Source: Serpula lacrymans var. lacrymans S7.9
Lineage: Eukaryota; Basidiomycota; Agaricomycetes; Boletales; Serpulaceae
DNA length: 64,000 bases
Assembly: GCF_000218685.1 (NCBI RefSeq)
Contig: NW_006763297.1
Coordinates: forward strand, 1,268,249-1,332,248
Reading direction: 5' to 3'
Shown here one piece after another: positions 46,841-55,960 of this stretch (the first letter of the stretch is position 1; each line of letters starts with the position of its first letter). The notes beneath the pieces are model-generated. The model searched no databases. It was not told where the DNA came from and worked only from the letters and a program-made list of their open reading frames with translations. A program made the position numbers and the translations under genes.

Positions 46841-47729
46841 GTCACTTGGGTGCCTTTGCTCCTATGAACAACGAAGTAAACCACAACAAGGTGGCCCCTG
46901 CTCCGGGGTGTTGCACAAGCAATAAAGGAAAGACAGGGATGGCTCCCCAATTTGTAAATAGATTTCTAAATTTGTTATCTGAAGTATGTACTTGTATGAA
47001 GCATTGTGACTGTAATATTTATAATACTACCACTGCACCAGTGTCTCCCTTGGAGCGTGGCCCCGGCGAGACAAACAATAGGGTGCTTGATTCTGGTAAA
47101 AATAAAATAGAAAAACATGTAACTTTCGATACCTCTTCTTCTTCGTTGGAGCCACCCTTTCCCAAAATCCCAAGGCGTGTGTTGATGCGCACATATTTAT
47201 TCCAAAAGGAGATCTGTTTAGACATTGGTGTGGAAAACCTTGCCCGGGGCATAGTACACCCAACCAGTGCGCTGCTTGATTCAGGCGCTAACGGAATCTT
47301 CATAGATCAGGCCTGGGCAGAGCAAATTGGACTCCCCCTTGTAAAATTAGATGTATCTATTCCCGTTTATAACGTTGACGGTATGCTGAACGCGGGTGGC
47401 TGCATCATGCACAAATGTTCTTTTGTGGTCGAATACCAAGGACACAGAGAACGAGTCACCGCCGAAGCTACCCAACTAGGGAAGATTAATTTAATCTTGG
47501 GCTGGACCTGGCTATTTAAACACAATCCTGAGATCGACTGGCAGACAGGGGTTGTCACATTGTCACGTTGCCCTCAAGAGTGTGTAAACTTGGGTAAACC
47601 AAATCATGTCCGTTGTCATGCACCAAAGTTGATTGGTAGCATGGACAGGTGTCAATAACGAAGCGAATATTCAAAAAGACTCGCCTTTGCGCCACACAGG
47701 CACAGTGCCACGTGGAATAGTAATTAATA

Positions 47730-48467
47730 TTGCCCTTTTTGAACTTGTGGCTGATCAGCACCACCTCTATTAGGCAATCCAGTCACGCTCACCTTTGCTT
47801 TTCCATCCGGTACTTTCCGCATTTCGGCATTTCGGCAAATTTTCGCGTCGCCACTGGCTACACATTGCATTGCGCCCTCGCTTTTGTCGTTTCCCTTACT
47901 CCCCTTCCTTTGCCTAGCCCCACCATGGGCCCCTTCCTCTCCTTTTTATTCTCACCCGACGGTCGTTTCTGGGTCCCCATTTTAGTTCACCTCCTCGTCA
48001 CCTCCACCCTCCTCCTCCTCATCTTCTTTGCACCCCCACCATTTCTGATGTCACCACTTCCTATCCGCTTCCGTCGCCGATCCGTTGACTACCACGTGCC
48101 ACTGCTGATATCAGCAAAGCCCCGGCGGCCGGTCCAAATAGGGCAACAGGTCCATCTTCATGACGTCGATCTGCCATCATATACTATCAAAACATCGGTC
48201 GCTCGTCTTGCCTGGTTGGAGCGTGGGTGGGTAGTTTTTGAGCTGGAGAAGGTTCATCCCCTTGCGTCGCCCATGTTCATCGCTGTCCCATTCACTTGGG
48301 TACACTTATCATTTGTCCATCGTCTTTGCTACAGCTACACCTATCACACGCTGCCTGGGACTCACTTGTTCCAAGTTGGAACTACTCCTCTCCCTCCCTC
48401 GTTTGATCAGGTGGTCCAACACAACCAGTCCATTGGTAAGGCCATGGAACTGTCAGATTTGGACTAG
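47730..48467 (+). CDS. 245-residue open frame inside the 1.8-kb LTR
   Basis: Not recognised. The predicted product has a Ser/Leu-rich hydrophobic stretch (VPILVHLLVTSTLLLLIFFA, about residues 82-101), possibly a membrane segment, then a more ordinary soluble-looking half (PVQIGQQVHLHDVDLPSYTI; LAWLERGWVVFELEKVHPLA). The sister LTR keeps most of the frame but has a TGA in place of an Arg codon at the middle. The frame lies in what would be U3, upstream of the TATA box. Whether it is translated is unknown. Confidence 0.35.
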   Translation: MPFLNLWLISTTSIRQSSHAHLCFSIRYFPHFGISANFRVATGYTLHCALAFVVSLTPLPLPSPTMGPFLSFLFSPDGRFWVPILVHLLVTSTLLLLIFFAPPPFLMSPLPIRFRRRSVDYHVPLLISAKPRRPVQIGQQVHLHDVDLPSYTIKTSVARLAWLERGWVVFELEKVHPLASPMFIAVPFTWVHLSFVHRLCYSYTYHTLPGTHLFQVGTTPLPPSFDQVVQHNQSIGKAMELSDLD

Positions 48468-49172
48468 GTGGTGGACCGGTGGCTCCAGTTTCTTTTTTTC
48501 AGCAGAACATTCATTTACAGTGCGATTATTTTTGATTTTTGAATCATTTTTATGGACACATATTTTTTAGAATGCCTGACTGACAATAAAGGAACTGTGT
48601 TGATACTGATAGTGTTTTGCCTTGCCCTTTTTTTTTTACTGCATCTTCCCATGACATCATGATTTTCCTGCTCTCTTTTTGCTATTGGACTTTACTTTAT
48701 GGCTGTACAAACCTGTGACATTACTCACAGCATTCATTGTTCTATCCCTTTCTTTTCTTTTTTTGACAATCTTATCCTGTACTACCTATGCAGGATTCGT
48801 CAGCATACATTCCTTCCTTCATGTTCTTTCTCATTCTTTTTGCACAGCTATACTGTGCATAGCCTACTTTTCTTTTACTATATAAACCCCTGTATTTTAC
48901 CTTGTAAAAAAACAAGAACTCCAATCCAGACTTCTTCTCTACTCTCAAGTTCACTACTCTGCTACTTTGTGATCCAGTGTGGTCACAACACTTCCCACTT
49001 CTACCACTGTTAACTGCTGTCATCATCACTTCCCACTTTTGAAGTCCTTGTCATCCCTCTCGATTAGAGTGCTTCTGAGCACTACAGTTTGTGCGTCACG
49101 AGTCTGCTATCACTGGGAACTTTGTCATATAGCTGTCTCATGTTACTAGGGCTACGATTAGCAAGGTATGAG

Positions 49173-49272
49173 NNNNNNNNNNNNNNNNNNNNNNNNNNNN
49201 NNNNNNNNNNNNNNNNNNNNNNNNNNNNNNNNNNNNNNNNNNNNNNNNNNNNNNNNNNNNNNNNNNNNNNNN
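49173..49272. other. Assembly gap (100 N)
   Basis: One hundred N bases between gcaaggtatgag and ttcaactatccc, inside solo LTR copy 1. A round 100 is a placeholder; the sister copy has about 50 bp between the same flanks. Confidence 0.98.
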
Positions 49273-50386
49273 TTCAACTATCCCTCCTCCTCAAAACCCA
49301 CACTCATACACCTCTGGGTTTTACTTTGAAGGATCTTTATACGTACCACCCCACGAACAACCAGACCACTCCACTGTTCTAGGAGGCAAAGCCCATAAAC
49401 AAGTTCCGTGGAATCTGGGAGGATTGTGTGTTAGTTTGTTTTTGTGTGTGGTTTTCTAACAACAGTTCTCATCATCGACACCGTCACAATGAGCGTCTTG
49501 AGGAGATAAACGCTGGTCACGTTTATGACCTCAGATCTTTAGAAAAGGTCGACAATGACTATGATGAGGTAAAACCCGAAGAAGAGATTAAGAGGCTGGA
49601 GTACCATGACTTCTGGAAAGTCTTTTCAAAACATAAATCAGAGCACTTCCCAGAGGCTAAGCCTTGGGACCATGCTATAGATTTGAAGGACACCTTCAAA
49701 CCGAGAAAAGGACACATGATACCACTCTCTGCTCCAGAAAGAGATGAGGTATCAAGTTTCATAGACAAACAGCTTAGGAAGGGATACATCAGACCTTCCA
49801 AAAGCCCTATGACGTCCCCGGTGTCCTTCATTCCGAAAAAGGATGGTAAGAAGCGTATGATTATGGACTATCGTTACGTGAATGAGCACACGGTTAAAAA
49901 TGCGTATTCGCTGCCTTTGATCAGTCAGCTAGTAGACAAATTGGCTGGTGCCAAGATCTTGACAAAGATGGATCTCAGATGGGGGTACAATAACGTACAA
50001 ATCAAAGAAACTGACGCTTGGAAGGCCGCGTTCACGTGCCACCGAGGATCCTTTGAACCCCTTGTTATGTTCTTTGGGTTGACCAACTCACCGGCGACCT
50101 TCCAGAGCATGATGAACAAGATCTTTGCAGATATGGAAAACTGTGTCGTCATTTACATTGACGATTTGTTAATATTTACAAAGTCGGACGATGAGGCTGA
50201 GCATAACAGGATTGTGCAAGAAGTCCTTCGACACTTACAGGAACGGGACCTATTTGTCAAACCCAAAAAATATAATTTTAAAGTGAAGGAAGTAGACTTC
50301 CTCGGTATGATCATAGGCCAGAACGGAATCAGGATGAATCCTGAGAAAGTTCAAGCTATATTGGACTGGCCAGAACCTACTCGCGT

Positions 50387-52199
50387 TGTCGATGATGAGA
50401 ACTGCTGTTAGAAAACCACACACAAACAAACTAAACACACAATCCTCCCAGATTCCACGGAACTTGTTTATGGGCTTTGCCTCCTAGAACAGTGGAGTGG
50501 TCTGGTTGTTCGTGGGGTGGTACATATAAAGATCCTTCAAAGTAAAACCCAGAGGCGTATGAGTGTGGGTTTTGAGGAGGAGGGATAGTTGCAAATATAG
50601 AAAGATAGAGGCTTAGTGATGAGTATAGATGAGCACTACCTTGCTAATTGTAGCACAAGGTAGGTTTGAGAACGACGAGGATGACGAGGTGACGAGGTTC
50701 CCAGTGATAGCAGGCTCCTGACGCACAAACTGTAGTGCTCAGAAGGACTCTAATCGAAAGGGATGACAATGACTTCAAAAATGGGAAGTGATGATGACAG
50801 CAGTTAACAGTGGTAGAAGTGGGAAGTGTTGTGACCACACTGGATCACAAGTAGCAGAGTAGTGAACTTGAGAGTAGAGAAGAAGTCTGGATTGGAGTTC
50901 TTGTTTTTTTACAAGGTAAAATACAGGGGTTTATATAGTAAAAAAAAAGTAGGCTATGCACAGTATAGCTGTGCAAAAAGAATGAGAAAGAACATGAAGG
51001 AAGGAATGTATGCTGACGAATCCTGCATAGGTAGTACAGGATAAGATTGTCAAAAAAAGACAACCCCAGGGATAGAACAATGAATGCTGTGAGTAATGTC
51101 ACAGGTTTGTACAGCCATAAAGTAAAGTCCAATAGCAAAAAGAGAGCAGGAAAATCATGATGTCATGGGAAGATGCAGTAAAAAAAAAAGGGCAAGGCAA
51201 AACACTATCAGTATCAACACAGTTCCTTTATTGTCAGTCAGGCATTCTAAAAAATATGTGTCCATAAAAATGATTCAAAAATCAAAAATAATCGCACTGT
51301 AAATGAATGTTCTGCTGAAAAAAAGAAACTGGACCCACCGGTCCCCACCTACTCCAAATCTGACAGTTCCATGGCCTTACCAATGGACTGGTTGTGTTGG
51401 ACCACCTGATCAAACGAGGGAGGGAGAGGAGTAGTTCCAACTTGGAACAAGTGAGTCCCAGGCAGCGTGTGATAGGTGTAGCTGTAGCAAAGACGATGGA
51501 CAAATGATAAGTGTACCCAAGTGAATGGGACAGCGATGAACATGGGCGACGCAAGGGGATGAACCTTCTCCAGCTCAAAAACTACCCACCCACGCTCCAA
51601 CCAGGCAAGACGAGCGACCGATGTTTTGATAGTATATGATGGCAGATCGACGTCATGAAGATGGACCTGTTGCCCTATTTGGACCGGCCGCCAGGGCTTT
51701 GCTGATATCAGCAGTGGCACGTGGTAGTCAACGGATCAGCGACGGAAGCGGATAGGAAGTGGTGACATCAGAAATGGTGGGGGTGCAAATAAGATGAGGA
51801 GGAGGAGGGTGGAGGTGACGAAAAAGTGGATTAGAATGGGGATCCAGAAACGACTGTCAGGTGAGAATAAAAAGGAGAGGAAGGGGCCCATGGTGGGGCT
51901 AGGCAAAGGAAGGGGAGTAAGGGAAACGACAAAAGCGAGGGCGCAATGCAATGTGTAGCCAGTGGCGACGCGAAAATTTGCCGAAATGCCGAAATGCGGA
52001 AAGTACCGGATGGAAAAGCAAAGGTGAGCGTGACTGGATTGCCTAATAGTGGTGCTGATCAGCCACAAGTTCAAAAAGGGCAATATTAATTACTATTCCA
52101 TGTGGCACTGTGCCTGTGTGGCGCAAAGGCGAGTCTTTTTGAATATTCGCTTCGTTATTGACACCTGTCCATGCTACCAATCAACTTTGGTGTATGACA
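50387..52199 (-). mobile_element. Solo LTR of the 1.8-kb family, copy 2 (inverted)
   Basis: Reverse-oriented relative of 47614-49480, 1813 bp, complete. Reads TGTCGATGATGAG at its left edge and GTATGACA at its right edge, with a 4-bp direct repeat gcgt at 50383-50386 and 52200-52203. The embedded frame is split by a TGA at about 51734-51736 into pieces of 115 and about 123 codons. It interrupts the RT region of gypsy copy A. Confidence 0.88.
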
Positions 52200-52913
52200 G
52201 CGTCAAAGGAGTTAGGGCCTTCCTTGGCTTAGGCAATTTCTACCGAAGGTTTATCAAAAACTTTGCAAAAATCACGAGACCGTTGAACGATCTCACTAAA
52301 AAGGACATTGTTTGGCACTGGGGCGCCAAGGAACAAGAAGCTTTCGATAAGCTTAAACAGGTGTTTACAACGGCGCCCATATTAGCATTTCCAGAATTGG
52401 ACAAAGAGTTCCAGGTAGAAACCAACTCTTCTGATTTTGCTACTGGGGCTGTTCTATCAATTAAATGCCCTGATGATCTTTGGAGGCCTTGTGCCTATTT
52501 ATTGCATATTTTGTCGCCTACAGAGCGCAACTATCAAATATAAGATAAGGAGATGCTGGCCATCATTAGAGCTCTAGAGCACTGGCGGCACTACTTAGAA
52601 GGTGTTAGGCACCAATTTGAAATTTGGACCAATCATAAGAATCTGGAGTATTTTATGACGGCCCGAGACTTGAACCGAAGACAGGCCCGCTGCGCAGTAT
52701 ACTTGTCAATTTTAATTATAAATTAATTCATAAACCTGGAAGCTCTATGGGGAAAGTGGACACTTTGTCCAGAAGAGAGGATCATGCCAACAGCATCGAA
52801 GATAACAACAAAGGTGTTACCCTGATAGACCAATCAAGGGTTGCCAATGTTAGATTTGGGCAGGATTCCAATCTTCTGGAAGTCTTCAAGAAAGACATCT
52901 CCTCAGAAGAGAA

Positions 52914-52989
52914 GGCACATAGATTTTGTCTTTAAAATGGAAGGGCCCGTCTTCCCATAAATAGTTTTCATTGCCATCAAGGCGCGCCT
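52914..52989. other. 76-bp micro-inversion inside copy A pol
   Basis: Relative to copy B (about 61330-61405), this piece of pol is present in the opposite orientation while both flanks keep theirs. In B the minus strand reads through it as DGNENYLWEDGPFHFKDK; in A the same residues are read on the minus strand, opposite to the pol strand. Short inverted sequences (aaggc...gcctt, around the palindrome aaggcgcgcctt) mark the edges. Confidence 0.85.
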
Positions 52990-54392
52990 TGAATCTGCAA
53001 GGATCAAGGCAATAGACAGACATCACAACACTCCAGTGGCTGGGCACCCTGGGTGGCAACAAACAATGGAGTTGATCTCCAGAAACTACATGTGGCCTGG
53101 CATGGTCAAAGACGTACAGGAATACGTAAAATCCTGTCTGAGATGTGCCATGGCTAAAAATTCTCACCAACCGCCGGCCGGTAAACTTATGCCGAATCCG
53201 ATACCAGCTGGTCCCTGGCAAGATATATCGGTTGATTTCACAAAGGATCTGCCCGAGTCAAATGGGTATGATTCAGTAATGGTGGTAGTAGATCGCTTCT
53301 CCAAAGAAGTGGTATTCATACCCACCAACAAAACTATTACTGCCGCTGGAACAGCAGATTTATTTAAAGATTTTGTATGGTCTATCCATGGGTTACCAGA
53401 AACGGTTATCTCCGATAGAGGACCTCAATTTGCTAGTGAATTTACGAAAGAATTATGCCGGATGCTGGGCATCAAACCTAAATTATCAATGGTGTTCCAT
53501 CCGCAGACTGATGGACAAATGGAGAGACTCAACCAGGAGTTGAAACAATATCTCCGGATATTTATTAATGACAGGCAGACAGATTGGGCCAAGTGGCTAA
53601 AGATAGCCCAGTTCTCATACAATATTAAACAGTCGTCGGCTACAGGAAAGGCACCATTTGAGGTTACTAGATCGTACCTCCCCAGAATGGGTGTAGAACC
53701 TGGTAAAAGCAAGAAGGAGGCTGCTGGGAACATGGCCAAAGACATGAAGTCTGTCTTAGACGAAACGCACAAGGCGCTATTCAAAACTGCAGAGCAGATG
53801 AAAGACAGGGCAGAGCGTAGACGCTCTAAAGCCCCTGACTATAAGGTTGGCGACCTGGTCTGGTTAGATACCGACCACTTAAAGTTAAAAGATCGGCAGT
53901 CTAGAAAACTGACCGAAAAATGGATTGGCCCTTACTGGATTAAGGAAGTCAAACCCAACGCAGTGGACCTGGAACTCCCAAAATGAATGAGGGTAGTACC
54001 AACGGTCAACATTAGCCGTGTAAAACCCTACAAAGGGCCGCTGCCGGGACAGCGTGTAGACCGGCCCGGACTGGTTGTAGTCACCCAGGAAGGTGAAGAA
54101 GAGTTTGAAGTTGAACGAGTGGTGGATGCACGCTTGAAGCGTGGCAAATTAGAGTTCCTAGTCCTATGGAAGGGCTATGGGGATGAGGACAGAATGTGGG
54201 AACCAGAAGCCCATCTGGATAACTCCCACAATGCTGTTCGCGAGTTTATTCTAAGAACCCCTCAGCTCCTAGGAAGCTTAGAGGCATGAATTCAAAACTT
54301 TTTAATTCCCTTTTTCAACCTATGCCTGAAAATTTAACTACCACCTCCGGTATTTGGTCTCGCCTGGAAGTCGAACCTTAGAAGGGGGGTAG

Positions 54393-54808
54393 TGTTACGA
54401 TAACACAATTTTTGGACCTTTCCTTCTTTTTCATTCTCCGCTTTAACCTTGTACACTTTAGCTTTCACACATGGTGCCACGCAGCACTTCCCCTTTTGTT
54501 CAAACTCCTCTTTCTCATGCCGCATTGCCTTTTTCTTATTTTAGATACAACTCTCTCACACAGTGAAGCTGGTCATGCGGGCTAGGCCCCATGACATCAT
54601 CAGCCACTGACTTTATCAACTGTACAGTACATAAGTACAAACACTCTGTATTAGTATATATACCCCAATAGATCCAGGAGACCCCCTAGCGAGTCCTCCT
54701 ATTGTATACCAACAAAATCTCTGCAGCTCAAGGGGTAACCACTCCCTCATCATCTTCTTTATAGTGTGTTCTTGTGTGCGCCAGAGTAACTAACTCTTGG
54801 TTGTTACA
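54393..54808 (+). repeat. 3' LTR of gypsy copy A (416 bp)
   Basis: Same length and ends as the 5' LTR, directly after the polypurine tract. It has its own substitutions, about a dozen in total against the partner LTR, so the insertion is not recent but also not ancient. Confidence 0.92.
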
Positions 54809-54913
54809 ATTCCACGTGACACTGTGCCTGTGTGGCGCAAAGGCAAGTCTTTTCAAATATCCACTTCATCTTTGACACCTGTCCATGCTACCAATCAACT
54901 TTGGTGCATGACA
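54809..54913 (-). repeat. Truncated fragment of the 1.8-kb LTR family
   Basis: These 105 bp match the first part of the 1.8-kb LTR in reverse orientation, ending TGCATGACA. The left part is missing: gypsy copy A's 3' LTR abuts it. It joins directly to copia coding DNA on the right. Confidence 0.8.
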
Positions 54914-55753
54914 CCGAATACAAAATATCCAATATGGGTCCCATACATTGGCTCCTAGGATTTGAAATCATTTGTAACCGACCACAGAAAATGATAACAC
55001 TGAAACAAGAGGTATATGTTGACTCCATGTTAGTATCCTTCAGCATGGAAAACTAGAAGCCAGTATCAACCCCCATGGAACCAGGTGTAGCTCTATCAAA
55101 CAATCAGTATCTGGCCTTGGGGACACGTCCAGATATAGCCTTTGCTGTCGCAATAATCTCCCAATTTGCACAAAACCCTAGTTTGAATCACTGGGAGGCT
55201 GTCAAAAGGATATTTAGATATCTAAAAGGGACAAAAGCGATGGGATCTACACTCGGCGGACAAAACAGAGGTATAATTGGCCACACAGATAGTGATTGGG
55301 GATTGCAGCCCCATTACCACTCAATCTCAGGGTATATGTTTGAAGCATATGGCAGGACCGTATCCTGGAGCTCTAAGAAGCAATTGATTGTAGCGTTATC
55401 CAGCACCGAAGCTGCATATGTTGGACTCACCAATGCCGCTAAGGAAACTGTCTGGCTAAGAGGATTCATGGCTGACATCTCCAGAAGTGCTCCTGAAGGC
55501 CCAACACAGTATATACATATACGGACAATCAAGGAACAATAGCACTCACCAAAAACAACATATTCCACGCTCAAACGAAGTATATCAAGATTTGTCATCA
55601 CTACATCCGTGACACCTTTGAGAAAGGCCAAACCATTGTCCTATACTGCCCCACTAACAAAATGCCGGCCGGCTTGATGACAAAGGCGTTGCCCAGAGCA
55701 AAATTATCAAAGTTCATTGGGATGCTGGGAGTGTGCTAGGCTCAAGGGGGAGT
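54914..55753 (+). pseudogene. Ty1/copia pol fragment: RT C-terminus and RNase H
   Basis: The frame reads NMGPIHWLLGFEI, then after a TAG at about 55054 KPVSTPMEPG, TRPDIAFAVAIISQFAQNPS, HWEAVKRIFRYLKGTK and SWSSKKQLIVALSSTEAAYV, the standard end of copia reverse transcriptase and its RNase H. It ends in a purine-rich tract (caagggggag) before TGTTGTCGC. The 5' part of the element is missing, and stops and a frame change near 55540 break the remainder. Confidence 0.85.
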
Positions 55754-55960
55754 GTTGTCGCATATCTGTCCAAGTTAATAAGGTTTGAGCCTCATGCACT
55801 ATTGCTCTCTACCACCACTGGAAGTAATGGCTGAGAGCCACTTTCCTATTTAGTTATTGGACATTAAACTACTATAGAAATTCTTGATTCATGCTTTCTG
55901 GATACCTCAGTCCTTGTACAAGAGACTGAGGTAAGTTTAGACATACATACATATTCCTAT
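55754..55960 (+). mobile_element. Probable start of a copia 3' LTR
   Basis: Starts TGTTGTCGCATATC immediately after the purine tract that closes the copia fragment, the usual place of a 3' LTR. Its right end could not be found; it runs into copia DNA of the opposite orientation. Confidence 0.45.

Larger units (their letters stand above)
47614..49480 (+). mobile_element. Solo LTR of a large-LTR retrotransposon (about 1.8 kb), copy 1
   Basis: Starts TGTCATGCACC and ends CATCATCGACA (TG...CA), flanked by a 4-bp direct repeat ccgt at 47610-47613 and 49481-49484. A TATA box (tatataaa) lies near 48879, followed by what would be the transcript start, as in an LTR. No retrotransposon protein is encoded, so a solo LTR left by recombination is the simplest reading; a non-autonomous element is the alternative. 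It contains a 245-codon open frame and the 100-N gap. An inverted sister copy lies at 50387-52199. Confidence 0.85.
46841..54289 (+). pseudogene. pol of gypsy copy A: protease, RT, RNase H, integrase, chromodomain (broken)
   Basis: Segments: 46846-47613 protease (LLDSGANGIFID active site); 49481-50386 reverse transcriptase (PMTSPVSFIPKKDGKKRMIM, CVVIYIDDLLIF); 52200-52735 RT thumb and RNase H (DFATGAVLSIK); about 52990-53986 integrase, with the HHCC region (GHPGWQQTMELISRNYMWPG ... CLRCAMAK) and DDE residues in VDFTKDL, ISDRGPQFAS and QTDGQMERLNQEL; 53987-54289 chromodomain (EFEVERVVD, FLVLWKGYGDEDRMWEPE). Breaks: two solo-LTR insertions, TAA near 52541, a one-base loss near 52714 relative to copy B, the inversion at 52914-52989, and a TGA just before 53987 where copy B has Gln. 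The reading frame is continuous across both insertion sites if the inserts and one copy of each target duplication are ignored. Confidence 0.9.
44848..54808 (+). mobile_element. Ty3/gypsy chromodomain retrotransposon (chromovirus), copy A, defective
   Basis: Bounded by two 416-bp LTRs in the same orientation (44848-45263 and 54393-54808), with a polypurine tract (gaaggggggtag) directly before the right LTR. Internal order is gag with a zinc knuckle, aspartic protease, reverse transcriptase, RNase H, integrase and chromodomain, the chromovirus order. It is inactive: in-frame stops, a frameshift, a micro-inversion at 52914-52989, and two large insertions (47614-49480 and 50387-52199). Without those insertions it would be about 6.3 kb. 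The flanks do not form a target-site duplication (ctccc left, attcc right), so one side has probably been rearranged. Confidence 0.92.

Noticed and set aside
47614..52199. One large palindromic DNA transposon with 1.8-kb terminal inverted repeats
   Set aside because: Each arm has its own 4-bp target duplication, and the middle is part of the gypsy pol gene in continuous frame, so these are two independent insertions.
52886..53221. A 111-codon minus-strand gene inside copy A
   Set aside because: It arises from the micro-inverted piece of pol read in its original sense plus antisense integrase.
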